Made by a program: the position numbers and the translations under genes
Source: Puccinia triticina
Taxonomy: Eukaryota > Basidiomycota > Pucciniomycetes > Pucciniales > Pucciniaceae
Length of the DNA: 64,000 bases
Assembly: GCF_026914185.1 (NCBI RefSeq)
Contig: NC_070571.1
Span: 1,922,001 to 1,986,000, forward strand
Direction of reading: 5' to 3'
Notes under the pieces: model-generated
The model's input: the letters and a program-made list of their open reading frames with translations, nothing else
Told to the model about the DNA's origin: nothing
Databases searched by the model: none
Part shown: positions 44,512-56,074 of the stretch, piece by piece
How the letters are laid out: each line of letters begins with the position of its first letter
Position numbering within the stretch: position 1 is the stretch's first letter

Positions 44512-45866
44512 TCACAACGGCAATACTCCCAGGGAGTAATTGGTCTGAAGACAACGTGACTGTACACTATCACAATGAGATCTTGCGGAGTCATTGATTG
44601 AGTTTTCCGCAGGATGAGAATCTTCAGCCGGGGTATCCAAGACGTCCCAAGAATCGCCTAGACTAGCGAGCATGTTGTGCAGAGTGACACAACAGTGGAC
44701 CCATCGGATAATTTCTTTCATGTCTGATGGCTTTTGGATAGCCAGACGTAAGTGCTGGAGGGAGGCCCATCGGCCCTTGAGGATCCCAATTGTGTGCTCG
44801 TTTCGCACGCGGGACCGCGCAAGGCAGTAATTAAACTCCGTGTTCTCCTTGATGTATGCGGCGGGTGCCTTGTACGCCGGGATGCAATGGCGAGTCAATT
44901 CATAGGCCGAGTCGGCAATGAGGTACTGGCCTGCGTGCAATAATGCGGTCAGTATTAGTTTAACCACAACCACATAGCACATGATCCCTCACCTGGGTCA
45001 AAATGAGCCTCGGGCTCTAACCAGAGCTTCATTTTCTTGAATACTAGGCTATCCCCGCAGGAGCCGGGCCAACCGGTCATGTACGCCGTGATGTACCGAT
45101 TGCAGTCGCAGACTATCTGGCAGTTGATCGAGTAACGTTTTTTTCGATCAAAAAACACCTCGCCATCGATGCTCGGGCGCTGGTAGAGGGGGATGGTTGT
45201 GCCATCAACAAAGCCAACACAGCCTTTGAATCCTTCTGCCTTCATAACGTTGGAGATCTCTCTTCGTCTGTTTGCATCCGGCCATATCAGGTGAGAACCA
45301 GACAAGTCGTTGATCGCGCGAACCACCCGGCGAGTAATTTTGACAACAGTTCCACGGCCCACGCAGAGGTTCCTGGCAAATCTTCCCACCGAGGCCCCAT
45401 TGCCGTTGGAACCAAGCCTTTCGAGGGTGAGGGCTAACTGGTGAGGTATTGGGAGCTGTTGTCGAGGTATGTTGCTCTGGAAGATCGGGTTAGCGTATAT
45501 CTTTTCAAGAAGCCAAATGAAGCCCGATTGCGTCGTTCGGACCGCTTGTTTGAAATCTTTGTCCCTCATCTCAAACAGGCGCACCAAGTTGTATTCGTCG
45601 TGTGTCTTTCCCGGCGATCGAGTGTGCAAGTACCGGTTACTGAGCACCAAGCCGAGCATATCAGATATGGTTTCTTCATCCTCGAACAGGAGGTCCAACA
45701 CCAAAGCATGCCCGGGATCGTCAGGAGCCACTGTCGCGCCAAGGGAAGGGACCGTTGGTATCCCCAAGATAGAATCGAGCATGTCGTCAGTCTCTTGATG
45801 ATGAAGGAAGATGATCATCATGAACAGGTCACGAATGACCTGTTGCCGCTTGCTATACTTGTGCAT
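44512..45866 (-). CDS. Harbinger-like DDE_Tnp_4 transposase, apparently intact
   Basis: Exon 1 is 45866-44993 and exon 2 is 44930-44512, split by a 62-nt intron (GTGAGG...GCAG) in phase 1. The DDE core is complete: Asp in 'GCVGFVDGTTIPLYQRP', second Asp in 'GWPGSCGDSLVFKKM', then 'YLIADSAYELTRHCIPAYK', and Glu in 'RVRNEHTIGILKGRW'. A helix-turn-helix-like segment ('LALTLERLGSNGNGASVGRF') precedes it. About 430 residues, normal for the superfamily. It would cut the element ends and insert into short AT-type targets. No stop or frameshift is visible, so it might still be active, unlike the accessory gene at 41512. Confidence 0.87.
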
Positions 45867-46210
45867 CAGAGGTGAATGCCGGGGCGAGCAGGTGATGACG
45901 ATACCACTTGGCTCGTGTGCTTGGAGGTGGCCAGGCGAGCGGGTGATGAAGGGATGGGTTCCAAGGTCGTCAAGGGAAGCGAGCAGTTTCTGATGGGCGG
46001 GTGATGGCCGGATGTGTGCCGGTCCAAGGTGAGGGTGGGTGTTTGGGGGCTTCTCCTCTGGCAGGTGATCGGATGCCAGTCGGTTTCCGTTGCTGAGCCG
46101 CCAGTAAATTTTGCTGGTGGGTCTTTTCTGGTGAGTTAAAATTGAGTTAAAATTTTAGGTGCGCAGCGTGCGCAACTCTCCTGGTGGGGTGGTTAAAAAT
46201 TTCTGGTGAA
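45867..46210. other. subterminal region of the Harbinger-like element
   Basis: GC-rich with repeated GGCGAGC(A/G)GGTGATG phrases (45885-46015), possibly transposase binding sites; no gene. Confidence 0.4.
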
Positions 46211-46519
46211 ATCCAATCGTGAACCCCCCTAATGCCAACTAAAAAGAAATCCGGTATTTTGTCACATGTGGTTTTGTTTATTGGTGTCTAAATGCCCTTT
46301 TTTTGTGCATACAGCGGATATACACTTATGGTCTTCAAAGGTGAAGTTCATGCATGTATAAATGCATAAATCATAAATTCATAAAACTTTGTTTGCAGGG
46401 GATCTCACCAATCTGCTTAAGTAATTTTTGGCTTTCCCAGCCAAAGAATTTTTATGAATTTATGATTTAGGCCCCGTTTGGACACCTGGTGTGATATTAT
46501 AAATTGCATAATAAAATAA

Positions 46520-46715
46520 GGGTGTTCAAAGTTGAAATCATAAAATTTTCAATGCATAAAATCATAAAATCATAAAACTTTCAAGTGATGATTTCATATG
46601 TACCATTCTAGAAATGTTGCTCTAATTTGAGTGCTTGGGTGCAACATATTTTTTCAGCTTAGAATTTTATGATTTTATGGTGTTATGATTTTATGCAAGT
46701 CAACTTTGAACACCC
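46520..46715. mobile_element. 196-bp MITE (TIR GGGTGTTCAAAGTTGA), copy 1
   Basis: Inverted ends GGGTGTTCAAAGTTGA / TCAACTTTGAACACCC, flanked by TAA and TTA. Same length and same interior as 59985-60180, in inverted orientation. Confidence 0.85.
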
Positions 46716-46939
46716 TTATAAATACATAACACCCAAAATGAATTTTGGGTGTCATAACCGCCAACAAATTTATCATTTGCCTGTTTGGCGCATCCACTCC
46801 AGAACACCTCTGGAGTCCAGTTATTACAGGTCTGTTTGGCAAACCCAACCAGATCAGTTTCATAATACCCACAACCAACCCTCTGGATGGCCTGTTCAAC
46901 AGGTCATTCAAAGGAGTACATGAATGTGTACCCTCTTGA

Positions 46940-47735
46940 TGACCAGTCAACCGGTCATTGAAGAGAACACAACAACCTCTGGATGACCGTTTGGACAGGC
47001 CATCCAGAGGACTTCACCTCTCGATGATCGGACAACCGGTCATCGAAGAGGACTTCGCACCTCTCGATGACCGGACCAGTCATTGAGAGGGACTCTACAC
47101 CCTCTCAATGACTGCTCAACCGGTCATTGAGAGGGACTCTACACCCTCTTGATGACTGGTTGACCGGTCATCGAGAGGGACTCTGCACCCTCTCGATGAC
47201 TGGTTAACCGGTCATCGAGAGGGACTCAACACCCTCTCAATGACTGGTTGACCGGTCATCGAGAGGGACCCAACACCCTCTCGATGGCTGGTTGACCGGT
47301 CATCGAGAGGGACTCTACACCCTCTCGATGACTGGTTGATCGGTCAACCGGTCATCGAAGTGGACTTTACACCTCTCGATAACCGGACCAGTCATTGAGA
47401 GGGATCTACACCCTCTTGATAGCTGGTTGACCGGTCATCGAGAGGGACTCTACACCTCTCGATGACTGGTCCGGTCATCGAGAGGGAATCTACACCTCTC
47501 GATAACTGGTCCGGTCATCGAGAGGGGAAAGTCCTCTTCAATGCCCGGTCAACCGGTCATCGAGAGGTGAAGTCCTCTTCGATGCCCGGTCAACAAGTCA
47601 TCGAGAGGTTGAACCACCTCTCAATAACTGGTTGACCGGACATCGAGAGGTGTAGAGTCCCTCTCGATGACCGGACCGGTCATCAAGAGGTGTTGTGTCC
47701 TCTTCGATGAGCGGTTGATAGGTCATCGATAGGTT
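46940..47735. repeat. palindromic minisatellite array B
   Basis: About 16-18 imperfect units of the type GACCGGTCATCGAGAGGGAC alternating with CCCTCTCGATGACTGGTTG. Each unit is its own inverted repeat, so the array can form many short hairpins or cruciforms. Related to arrays at 18488-18893 and 60975-61192. Confidence 0.9.
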
Positions 47736-47998
47736 GTGTAGTACGGGCCATGGCCACATATCACCCGGAAATAGAGGTCAGGACCTCTATTTCCGAAATG
47801 GCTGGGGATATAAATAGCCTGCAATATGGGGTGATGAATTTTACAATATTATTGGCTGCACCAAACATGAATAAAGCAGGTGCTATACCCCGAGCACCCC
47901 CGGTTATAAGTCGCGCGACTTATAACGGAATTTGGGGCGTCCAAACGGGGCCTTACACATTTATGCATGCATGAATTCCAACTTTGAAAACCATAACT

Positions 47999-48446
47999 GC
48001 AGTGCGCGACGTCAAATCCAACTGCACTTTTTCTGAAAGAAAAAAGAGTAAGGTTACTCCTCCTCAGTCTAAATCGTACTCCGAGGAGTTTACTCAGATT
48101 AAATCAGCCCCGATGCGGTTGCCGAGGAGGATTAGTTACGCCAATCCCAGCTTAATCCGCAACCGAGGGGTGCTGAGGTTCCACCCTCATGGTGGGAGCA
48201 GCCTTCGCACTGCAATCACAAGCTTTCTGGTAGGATCTGGCTCAGGGAGGAGTGGATCAGGGTCTCAGGTTCTTCTAGCTGTTTAGTAAATTGCTAGATG
48301 GAGAGAGTTTGAGGATCTCCCCCCGGCTTCCCCATAAGGATGGAAGCTGTGACATGTATGTGCAGGTTGACATGTACCGCGGTTAGTGCGCTCAAGTGAT
48401 CCAGCAAAAACAGAAAACCGTAGATTGGCAAAAAAGGGGCATCAAA
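47999..48446. other. spacer 3' of RPS14
   Basis: No gene. Contains ACTCCTCCTCAGTCTAAATC and an inverted-like partner GAGGAGTTTACTCAGATTAA (48056-48105), a possible degraded hairpin repeat. Confidence 0.4.
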
Positions 48447-49027
48447 TCATAGACGACGACCACGGCGACCACCTGAATAAAGAAGCCTGTAAGCATGGTC
48501 TCAGGGTCATGATGACAGATCGAGTGGCTTACCTTTTCTACGAGTGCTGTCAGTGGGGACAGGGGTGACATCTTCGATTCGGCCAATTCGCATGCCAGCA
48601 CGGGCAAGAGCTCGGAGAGCGGCTTGTCCACCGGGGCCGGGGGTCTTAGTCTGAGTTCCACCGGTAGCTCGGAGCTTGACGTGGAGGGCGGTGATACCGA
48701 CTTCCTTGCAACGAGCGGCAACATCTTGAGCGGCCAACATGGCAGCGTAAGGCGAGCTTTCGTCCCGGTCGGCCTTGACTTTCATTCCGCCGGTGACACG
48801 GGAGACGGTTTCACGTCCAGAAAGATCGGTGACATGGACGAAGGTGTCGTTGAATGACGCGAAGATGTGGGCAACGCCGAAGACAAGTTCACCTTCACGG
48901 ACTTGAGGTCCAAGGGCGACGTTCACCTCTTCCTTGACAACTTTGGTACCTTTCTTTGGTGGCTGTGGACAAGAACGGTTAGTTTGTGGGTATGGGGAGT
49001 ATGACCAACGATTATGCAACAAACCAT
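48447..49027 (-). CDS. RPS14: 40S ribosomal protein uS11
   Basis: Three exons: 49027-49025 (just the ATG), 48962-48533 and 48472-48447, total 152 residues, the normal length. The intron directly after ATG is typical of ribosomal protein genes. Recognisable blocks are '[20 protein letters not shown]', '[20 protein letters not shown]', '[19 protein letters not shown]' and '[18 protein letters not shown]', with the basic tail GRRGRRL encoded by the 26-nt last exon. uS11 sits on the platform of the small subunit next to the mRNA exit and is needed for 20S pre-rRNA maturation. It is divergent with RPS4, 416 bp away, suggesting shared promoter control. No lesion is seen. Confidence 0.97.
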
Positions 49028-49443
49028 GGCGACTCGTGGGTTTTGCTGATCTACCTAGATTGATCCTCAACTGGGGCTGACTTCGTTGGAAGCAGGGGCC
49101 GTGTCGAGTGAGGTGGTTGCTCGTGTGTCGGTGGCTGCTGGCTGGCCGCCGGCCGGGCGGCCGTGTTACCGCTGTTGGGGGGACTCGAAACCTAATCGTG
49201 TGACATTCGCCTTAATTCGTGCTGACGCATACTGCGGCAGGCACAGAGATGGTGGGCAGGACTGCGTAGCAGGCCTGTCCCGGATTTGCCCCCCGGCGCC
49301 CATGACCTAACCTGATGAGAAACACGCCGGCGACTGGTCCGAGTCACCTAAGGTCATCCCGATAGCACACTGGCCTCCGGCATCAAGCACCCCCGACCAG
49401 CAAGCACTCCGACTCGACCTCTCCAGCCGATCAAGACTTCACA
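49028..49443. promoter_or_regulatory. shared divergent promoter region of RPS14 and RPS4
   Basis: 416 bp separate two start codons pointing away from each other. Both genes encode small-subunit proteins needed in equal amounts. I see no clear TATA box; a ACATTCGCCTTAATTCG-type core is not diagnostic. Shared regulation is inference. Confidence 0.6.
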
Positions 49444-50677
49444 ATGGTAGGCTCCCCAACTCTATCTTGATCCATTCATCTGTTTCTCTCCGCTGGTCCC
49501 ACTCGTCCACGAGCCATGAACCATGCCACATGAGAAGCGGACAGAAATATAGCTTTGGAGATCATTGGCCTGACTCCCTTGCTTCCTTGCTCTGCAGGGT
49601 GTCCGAGGGCAGAAAAAGCACATGAAGCGGTAAGTTAAGCCAACATTTTCCTCCATCTCGACATATATGACCCGCCCGGATACCCGTCAAGTGGTGACAT
49701 TTATTCCTCATCCTAACCAGTCTCGCGGCGCCATCGTCGTGGATGCTCGACAAGCTCGGTGGTACCTACGCTCCCCGATCCAACCCGGGTCCTCACAAGC
49801 TGCGAGAGAGTCTTCCTCTGAGTGTCAGTGCCCTCACCCCACTCCGCGTCAGATCTGTCTCATCCGAATCTTCAGCTGACTCTTTGGCTGTATAGATTCT
49901 CCTCCGTCACCGTCTCAAATATGCCTTGACCGGGCGTGAAGTGACCTTGATCGTCGCCCAACGACTGATCAAAATTGACAACAAGGTCCGAACCGACCCC
50001 AAGTTCCCCACCGGTTTCATGGGTAGGTTCCTTGCCATTTAGCTCTCCGCTTCCGTATGCTGAAGCCTCCGCATTTCATCGCAGATGTCATTTCCATCGA
50101 AAAATCCGGTGAACACTTCCGAGTCATGTTCGACATCAAGGGCCGATTCACTGTCCACCGAGTCAGCGCTGAGGAAGCAACTTACAAGTTGTGCAAAGTC
50201 AAGCGTGTCCAGCTTGGAAACAAGGGCGTCCCGTTCATCGTCACTCACGATGGTCGTACCATTCGATACCCTGACCCAATCATCAAGGTCAACGACACCG
50301 TCAAGTTCGACTTGGTCCAAAACAAGATCGTCGACACCCTTCCATTTGAAGTTGGAAATCTGATCATGTGCACTGGTGGTCGTAACCAGGGCCGAGTTGG
50401 TACCATCCTCAGCCGAGAAAAACACAGTGAGTGCAACCCTATTCGAATGCTGATCCACAGGCTGAATAATAGTTCTCTTTCTCCAGTCGGTGGTTACGAC
50501 ATTGTCCATGTCCGAGACGTCATCGACCGAGCCTTCTCCACCCGTATCGGCAACATTCAGGTCATCGGCACCCACGGCAAACCAGCCGTCTCCCTTCCTC
50601 GCGGCGGTGGTGTCAAATTGACGATCGCTGAGGAGCGTGACCAACGCCGAAAACAAAAGGAGAAAGAAGGCCATTAA
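49444..50677 (+). CDS. RPS4: 40S ribosomal protein eS4
   Basis: Six exons: 49444-49446 (ATG only), 49598-49629, 49721-49823, 49896-50022, 50085-50426, 50487-50677, total 265 residues, as expected. Landmarks are '[20 protein letters not shown]', '[11 protein letters not shown]', an S4-type RNA-binding segment '[20 protein letters not shown]', the KOW-containing '[18 protein letters not shown]' and the end '[13 protein letters not shown]'. eS4 binds 18S rRNA on the small-subunit body. All introns have GT/AG ends and are 58-151 nt. Start fixed by the family N terminus; the first intron follows the ATG as in RPS14. Confidence 0.97.
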
Positions 50678-51493
50678 TCTTGTTCATCGCCCCTTTGTTA
50701 CCTCCATAGCCTCATGTGCCCCTTGTCACCCATGCCTTGACGTCAAAAGAGTCAATTAACCATTATGTTGCCCACCCCTGCAATTCATCTCGCAACGATA
50801 CGCACCACAATGAGTCTGGAATTTGTATGTCTCCTTGGCTTCCCCCACCTGAAGCCGAAGAGATTCGGACCCGCGGTGGGTAGCCACCGGGTACGAAGCC
50901 AACTTCTACCCTCCTGGAGGAGGTCACGACGCTCCCCCAGGAGGGACTTCCCTCTCAAGTCGCATGTCCCGCCCTACAGAATTGTGGCAAATGGCAAGGA
51001 GGCTCTCCATTTTCCCCAATATCTCTCCCTAGAAATGTCCTATAAATGTTGTTACAAATACATTGTGGATTTCTGTAACCAATCCGCCCCCTTTGTGCCC
51101 GCGCAAGCTCAGGGAATTTCAAATTTTGTGCGTAAACGCGCCTGGAAGACCCCTTCAGAACTAGTCCACAGTAGGTGGATTGGGCTAGTAATTATGAGGG
51201 GCAGTAAGCTAAAACAAATAGCAGGCTACAAGTCTGTCTACTCAGTTTTTTTTTAAAACCACAAACTACACTTTTTAAATCATTTTCAAAAAACAAAAAA
51301 CTTTTTTTTACAAGAAAAACTTGAGTCTGTAGGGCCAATGATGTGACAAAAAAAAAAACCAAGAAAAATAAATGGTCTATGAAATTGTGCAAGGGATTGT
51401 ATGAGGTGAAGTGGTTTTGTAGATATTTGAGGGTGCTGGTTTATTGGAATTGAGGGGTTGAAATCAGTGACATCTCATCAAATTCCTGCCCCC
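50678..51493. other. 3' intergenic region between RPS4 and ERG7
   Basis: Convergent 3' ends. No gene or repeat recognised; A/T tracts at 51245-51370 may serve 3'-end processing. Confidence 0.5.
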
Positions 51494-54400
51494 CTATTGC
51501 GCTCTATCTTTTTCAACCACTAGAAGTCCAAGTTGTTTGTAAGCCTTTCCCAAAGCATAAATTGGCCTAATTTGGACATTGTTTTTGTTTTACATAAATT
51601 AAGATGTTTTGAAGTTAGTGATTTGTTGATAGCTTTGTTCAAAAAAATATTTCTCAAAATAAGATGTTGTGACGTACCAAGAAAAATTGAAAAGAGGGTA
51701 GTTCACAATAATTGTCTCATTAGATGAGCCTGTGATTGATTTGTCTTCCCAGTTACCGGAAGGCTTTTGTTTATCCATGAGTAACTTACAAGCCCTTTTG
51801 ACAGGGCGATGATCTGGATACTTTGCTGCCAGCAATCCCAAGATAGCCCAAGAGGTTTGAACAACTTGCGAGTTTGTGCCCTGTATATAAACTTTCTGGG
51901 CGCAGGACTGAAGGTTTTGAATCCATATACCACCCACCCCATAAGTTTATATAGGGTTTTGCTTGAATTTCTTTTGCAACAATGTCAAAAGATAACGTAA
52001 ATAAATATTCAAGTGATGCCTACCTCAAATCTTTCACTCCAGCCTCCATCTTTCATTTGCCGTTCTAGCAAGAAGTTGCACGCCTTTTGGGCTCGCGGGC
52101 TATTTTTGTAGGTTTCTTGATTGATGGAGAGTGATTCAAGACCAAACATGGTTGCATAGGTGAAGCTACATAAAGTACATGGTTTTCCCAGAAATCCAAG
52201 GTTGAAGAAATCAATCATTCATATCATCCTAAATTCATAGAATTATGGCTGCCATTTATGCTCACCAAACTCCCCAGGATCCGTACCATGACCCATCCTG
52301 CCTCTGAGTTGAGTGGACAAATTTTATTGCTGATTGGATAGCCTCACTGTAATAGTAGATTTTGCAGTTAAATCGGATTCTGGAAGAAGACATTATAATC
52401 TATGTTATTTTTGTAAAATTCTGATCCTCACTTTACTTCGAAAGTTCGGAACTCCGGATAGTACTTGGAAAACATGCTCATTGCAGTTAAACAGGCAGTT
52501 GTGCATTCGGTGTAACTATATCTGTAGGGAGTGATACTTACTTCAGCTTCACTTTTCAAAGGGAATTGTAAGCAATATCATACTCTATCATTGCATTCGC
52601 AAACAGCTCCGATGGATTCAGCCATTCTAACCACTTTGGTCCTCGTGTCAGCTCGTATGAGGCAAACCCCCCATCGGAATTTTGAAGTCCTAGGATGACT
52701 TCAATTGCCAGGTAAAGACGCTCGATTGTTACTAACTTGGGAGTGTAGCTGAGAAAAAAATTATAAACTCATGTGTCAAGTCAAAAAACAAGAGCAAACA
52801 GGATAATAATGATAAAATGAAGGCCTGGTGCTTACACCAGTTCTTGTTGGAGTAACATCACAGATTTCAAGGCCTCTGCTGTGCAATCGCTGACGGTGTA
52901 TGATTGCTTCTTAGTACTGAAAGGCCAAGCACCTCGAGTCCTGTGACGGTGAGAAGCATGGAGATACTGAGAAAGCAATGGAGGATCAAAATCTGAGAGG
53001 ATGTCAGAGGAAAATTCAAAGGGCAAAACAGACCTTGGGATTATCCATAATTTGACAGCGGTCAAGCCAACCAAGGGCTTTCACAATTGTTTCTTGAACG
53101 GACTGGTCTTCAGTATCAGCTATCCCAGTTTCTACAACCGCTTGTGTGATGAACGATAAATCCCACAACTGTGATCCATTTGTTGCCATCATAAACATCC
53201 CTTTGCTGTTGATAAGCAATGCAGCAGCGACAAAAATACAATGAGATCATGGATTAAAAACAGGCGCTCGATGGAATTGTGTTGGATTCCTACTTTGTCA
53301 TCCATAGATAGTCTCTTAAGCCAAGCTGATGTCTTTCAAATGCCTTACTTTCAGGTCCCTCTCGGTCCCAGCAGACCATTAGATTGAAGATTTTGTTGAT
53401 TGGTCCCAGATGTGTGAAACTCGTATTCTCATCTTCCATTCTGCAAAGTTGATAAACGTGATTCTGATGATAAATCCATTGAATTATTTTTATTTATAAT
53501 TAAGAAATAAATGATGAGCTCTAAGTGATAAATTTTCTTTATTTAGAAAAAAAGATTTACCAGACCCATTTCTCTTAGTCTTTGGGGACAGATTTTTTCC
53601 CAATACGCCATGATTGGAAATATGCATTTTAGAGCCGGATGATGTGCGGAATGCAAGTCTGTTTTGGCGATGGAGATGCGACACTGAGGCCATTTGATAG
53701 CTTCATAAGGCTGAATATACAGCTCTGCTCTCAATGATTTGAGTAGAGGGTCCAATTCCGCTTTAATTTTTTTACCCGCCAGATAGCTCATTGGAGTGTA
53801 AACCTGGCGGGTATGAACCCACCACCTCGATGGATGAAAGGGCAGATAAGTGGGTAAAAGCCAGCTCTCTGGTGGCATCGGATTTACTCCTTCCCAGCTG
53901 ATAAGAAATGGAGTCTGTTCAGCTAACCATGCCCTGGTCAACAAAAAATCAACATATGTGAATCACCCACTCATACACATTCAAAAGAGATAGCCACACT
54001 TTCCCCCATGTCGGAATACAAGAAGCCCCGCCTGTCCGTAGATAATTTGATCAAGATGTCATCAATCGCGTACCATAATTTGACCAATAAATAGAAGAAT
54101 AGTCACCCAGTATGTGCAAAGTATTCCGCGCTTGTCTAAGCACAGGCTCCTGGGCATCCATGCCCAGTAAGCGGCAAGCCACATAGTTGAGAGAACTCCC
54201 CAGTACGGTTGATTTCTCAGAGATATTACTGAAAGAAAGGAATGGAACCTCGGTTATCAGAAAGAGGGGAGAATCAATGATGTGAATAGAAAGTGATACA
54301 TAAGAGCTTTTCTCACAGTCCCCAACCTCGGTCACGAGCATCATTTCCTTGGCGTTGGTGATGAAGAAGATAACGCAATAATTCGGGTTTGAATCCCTCG

Positions 54401-55162
54401 GGTAATGCCGTCTTGGTAATGTAACACGAAATGACCAATCCTAATGTGGAATTCAGCCGGGAATCCTTATCAGCAAGTAGATACGTCCAAAGTATTCTTG
54501 TTCTAAAATTTTGCGTTAACTAGAATGTACATGTACCTGGCGTCAGAAATAGAGGGCCTATTGAGTTCAGAGAAGGATTTTTAGCTTTTCATTGAGATCA
54601 TAAAGTGCTTTGTTTTTTAACTTTCTTTGAATTGAGAGCACATACCACCGTACTCAGAACTGCAGCCAGAAAAAATAAAAGAAGTTTCATCCGAATGCGG
54701 TCATTTTATACAATGATAGACACTTTCATCTAACAAGAAATCGTTAGGGGAACTATAGTGGTATGTATTTTCAAGCTTTACCTCCAATGTCCATCTGGGC
54801 TTTGAAGGCGTTTGAGAAACTTGAACCCGTTCCTTGCCGCGCTCAGTGGATTTCCTTTAGGGTCGGGCAAGAGAGGTGTTTCCTGTGACGGCAACGGAGG
54901 GAATCTCAGTGGCAGACAGTGCGCAAGGCAACTGTTGCGAGGAAAGGAAAAGTTCAGTTGAAGAAAAGTTACGCACATGCTGTATTGATAGCCAATATTT
55001 AGTCTCAAGCGTCTGTTCTCCCATTTCTCTCCCAATGGAAGTATCATAGGTCCATTTAACCCGACCTTCCTCACTGGAATCAAGATGCCACCTGCTGAGG
55101 TCAGTTTCAACCATTCCAGGGATCACGGTATTTTTGCTAGCTGTATCTTGACGGTTGTGCAT
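51494..55162 (-). CDS. ERG7: lanosterol synthase (2,3-oxidosqualene cyclase)
   Basis: Minus-strand gene with about 15 exons. Start ATG 55162; exon 1 55162-54977, exon 2 54882-54782, a 14-nt microexon 54659-54646, and a last exon 51566-51494. It converts 2,3-oxidosqualene to lanosterol in the ER/lipid-particle membrane, the first cyclic step of ergosterol synthesis. Landmarks in order: 'ETDLSRWHL', '[20 protein letters not shown]', '[12 protein letters not shown]' across the microexon, '[17 protein letters not shown]', '[17 protein letters not shown]', the catalytic DCTAE (about 52874-52888; its Asp protonates the epoxide), QW repeats such as '[20 protein letters not shown]' and 'DGGW', and a C-terminal '[12 protein letters not shown]'. 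No stop or frameshift remains when short introns are removed. One junction near 53560/53435 has two possible splice choices. Confidence 0.93.
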
Positions 55163-55924
55163 GGTTTGAATTCACAATAAGTTGAAGTGGTCTACAAAGT
55201 TGATGATTTAATTTTTAGAACTGATTCAGCTTGGTTGAGGAATGTAGAGTCCCTTCACCACAGTTGTTCAACAATTCAGGTTATAAAATGACATACACAA
55301 ACCCACAACATTTCACAAATCTACCGTGACCGAATTATCACAACATCTCAGGGGCACTCATCTCCTGGGTATTATCAGGATTCAGGAAATTTGTCGATGC
55401 AATGGTAGAGATGTAGGTTGCAACTGATCCGCCGTCGGTGTCCATTTGCCATCAGTTCCTTAGTTTTTCTGGTTCACCCGATTCACCCCAGGCGATTGAT
55501 TTTGTAAAAGCATCCCATCTTTCTGGTTTCGCGGTAATATTATGTACCAGCTGACATCTTCGATCTAATCCTTAGAAACTCCACATTGAAAGACTTTGCT
55601 CCTCTGGACCGGCCAACTAGCCCAATGATTCGCGGGGGGGGGGGGGGGGCAGGAATGTGGGTGAAGAAAGGGAGGTTGGTAATTTCCTGGCCTTGCTTGG
55701 GTTGAGATCCGAACTAGGCGTCCTGATTACCCGCAATTTCCAAAATGTTTTGGGTGGTTTGATCAAGGCAGGCTGGCGATTGGCGTCTGTCAACACTGTC
55801 TCGGCTGACCAATGCGCATCCTGATTTCCACTTCTGCACATAAACCTGGCACCACTCAGTTTGATCTTGCCAGGCTAACTCAAGAAATTGATACCTACAT
55901 AAGCCTACATATGTATGTAAATAG
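55163..55924. other. ERG7 upstream region
   Basis: Contains the presumptive ERG7 promoter and a run of about 18 G at 55629-55647. No gene recognised. Confidence 0.5.
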
Positions 55925-56074
55925 TGGAGGACTTCCCGTCGGTTTTAGAAGACCGGCAAAATGTGATTTTCCATTTCTATTTTCTATTCTCAAGCAGTTT
56001 CTCTGCTGAAAAATAGAAAATAGAAATAGAAAAAACTGAAAAGCCAGCTTTCTAAATTGGCGGGAAGTCCTCCA
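55925..56074. mobile_element. 150-bp MITE (TIR TGGAGGACTTCCCG), copy 1
   Basis: Ends TGGAGGACTTCCCG and CGGGAAGTCCTCCA are exact inverted copies; the A-rich interior (TCTATTTTCTATT / AATAGAAAATAGA) is also palindromic. A second member lies at 60503-60650. Confidence 0.85.

Larger units (their letters stand above)
41211..46229. mobile_element. Harbinger-like DNA transposon with three genes, 5.0 kb
   Basis: A perfect 19-bp TIR, GGGGGGTTCACGATTGGAT, appears at 41211 and inverted at 46229. TA lies on both sides (41209-41210 / 46230-46231). Inside are a DDE_Tnp_4 transposase on the minus strand and two plus-strand genes of DNA-binding type. The TIR differs completely from that of the 14.66-kb Harbinger element, so it is a separate lineage, perhaps an ISL2EU-like branch (uncertain). 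Confidence 0.82.
46470..47952. mobile_element. PIF/Harbinger-type non-autonomous element, 1.48 kb
   Basis: TIR GGCCCCGTTTGGAC on the left and inverted on the right, with TTA on both sides (46467-46469 / 47953-47955). The 'GGCCCCGTTTGG' terminus is classic for PIF/Harbinger MITEs. It contains no transposase, only a smaller MITE and minisatellite array B. Confidence 0.87.
46327..47995. mobile_element. MITE of the 4757-4917 family, expanded by nested elements
   Basis: The outer ends TATGGTCTTCAAAGGTGAA and inverted TATGGTTTTCAAAGTTGGAA resemble the MITE at 4757, and both sides are flanked by ACT (46324-46326 / 47996-47998). Everything from 46470 to 47952 is a later insertion. Confidence 0.75.

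Noticed and set aside
46940..47735. Possible CRISPR-like or regulatory repeat array
   Set aside because: Same reason: diverged inverted-repeat minisatellite inside a MITE.
50039..50674. Long minus-strand frame across RPS4 exons
   Set aside because: Antisense shadow of RPS4, whose protein is unambiguous.
53490..53693. ERG7 as a pseudogene because of many short frames
   Set aside because: When short GT/AG introns and the 14-nt exon are taken into account all cyclase motifs join in frame.
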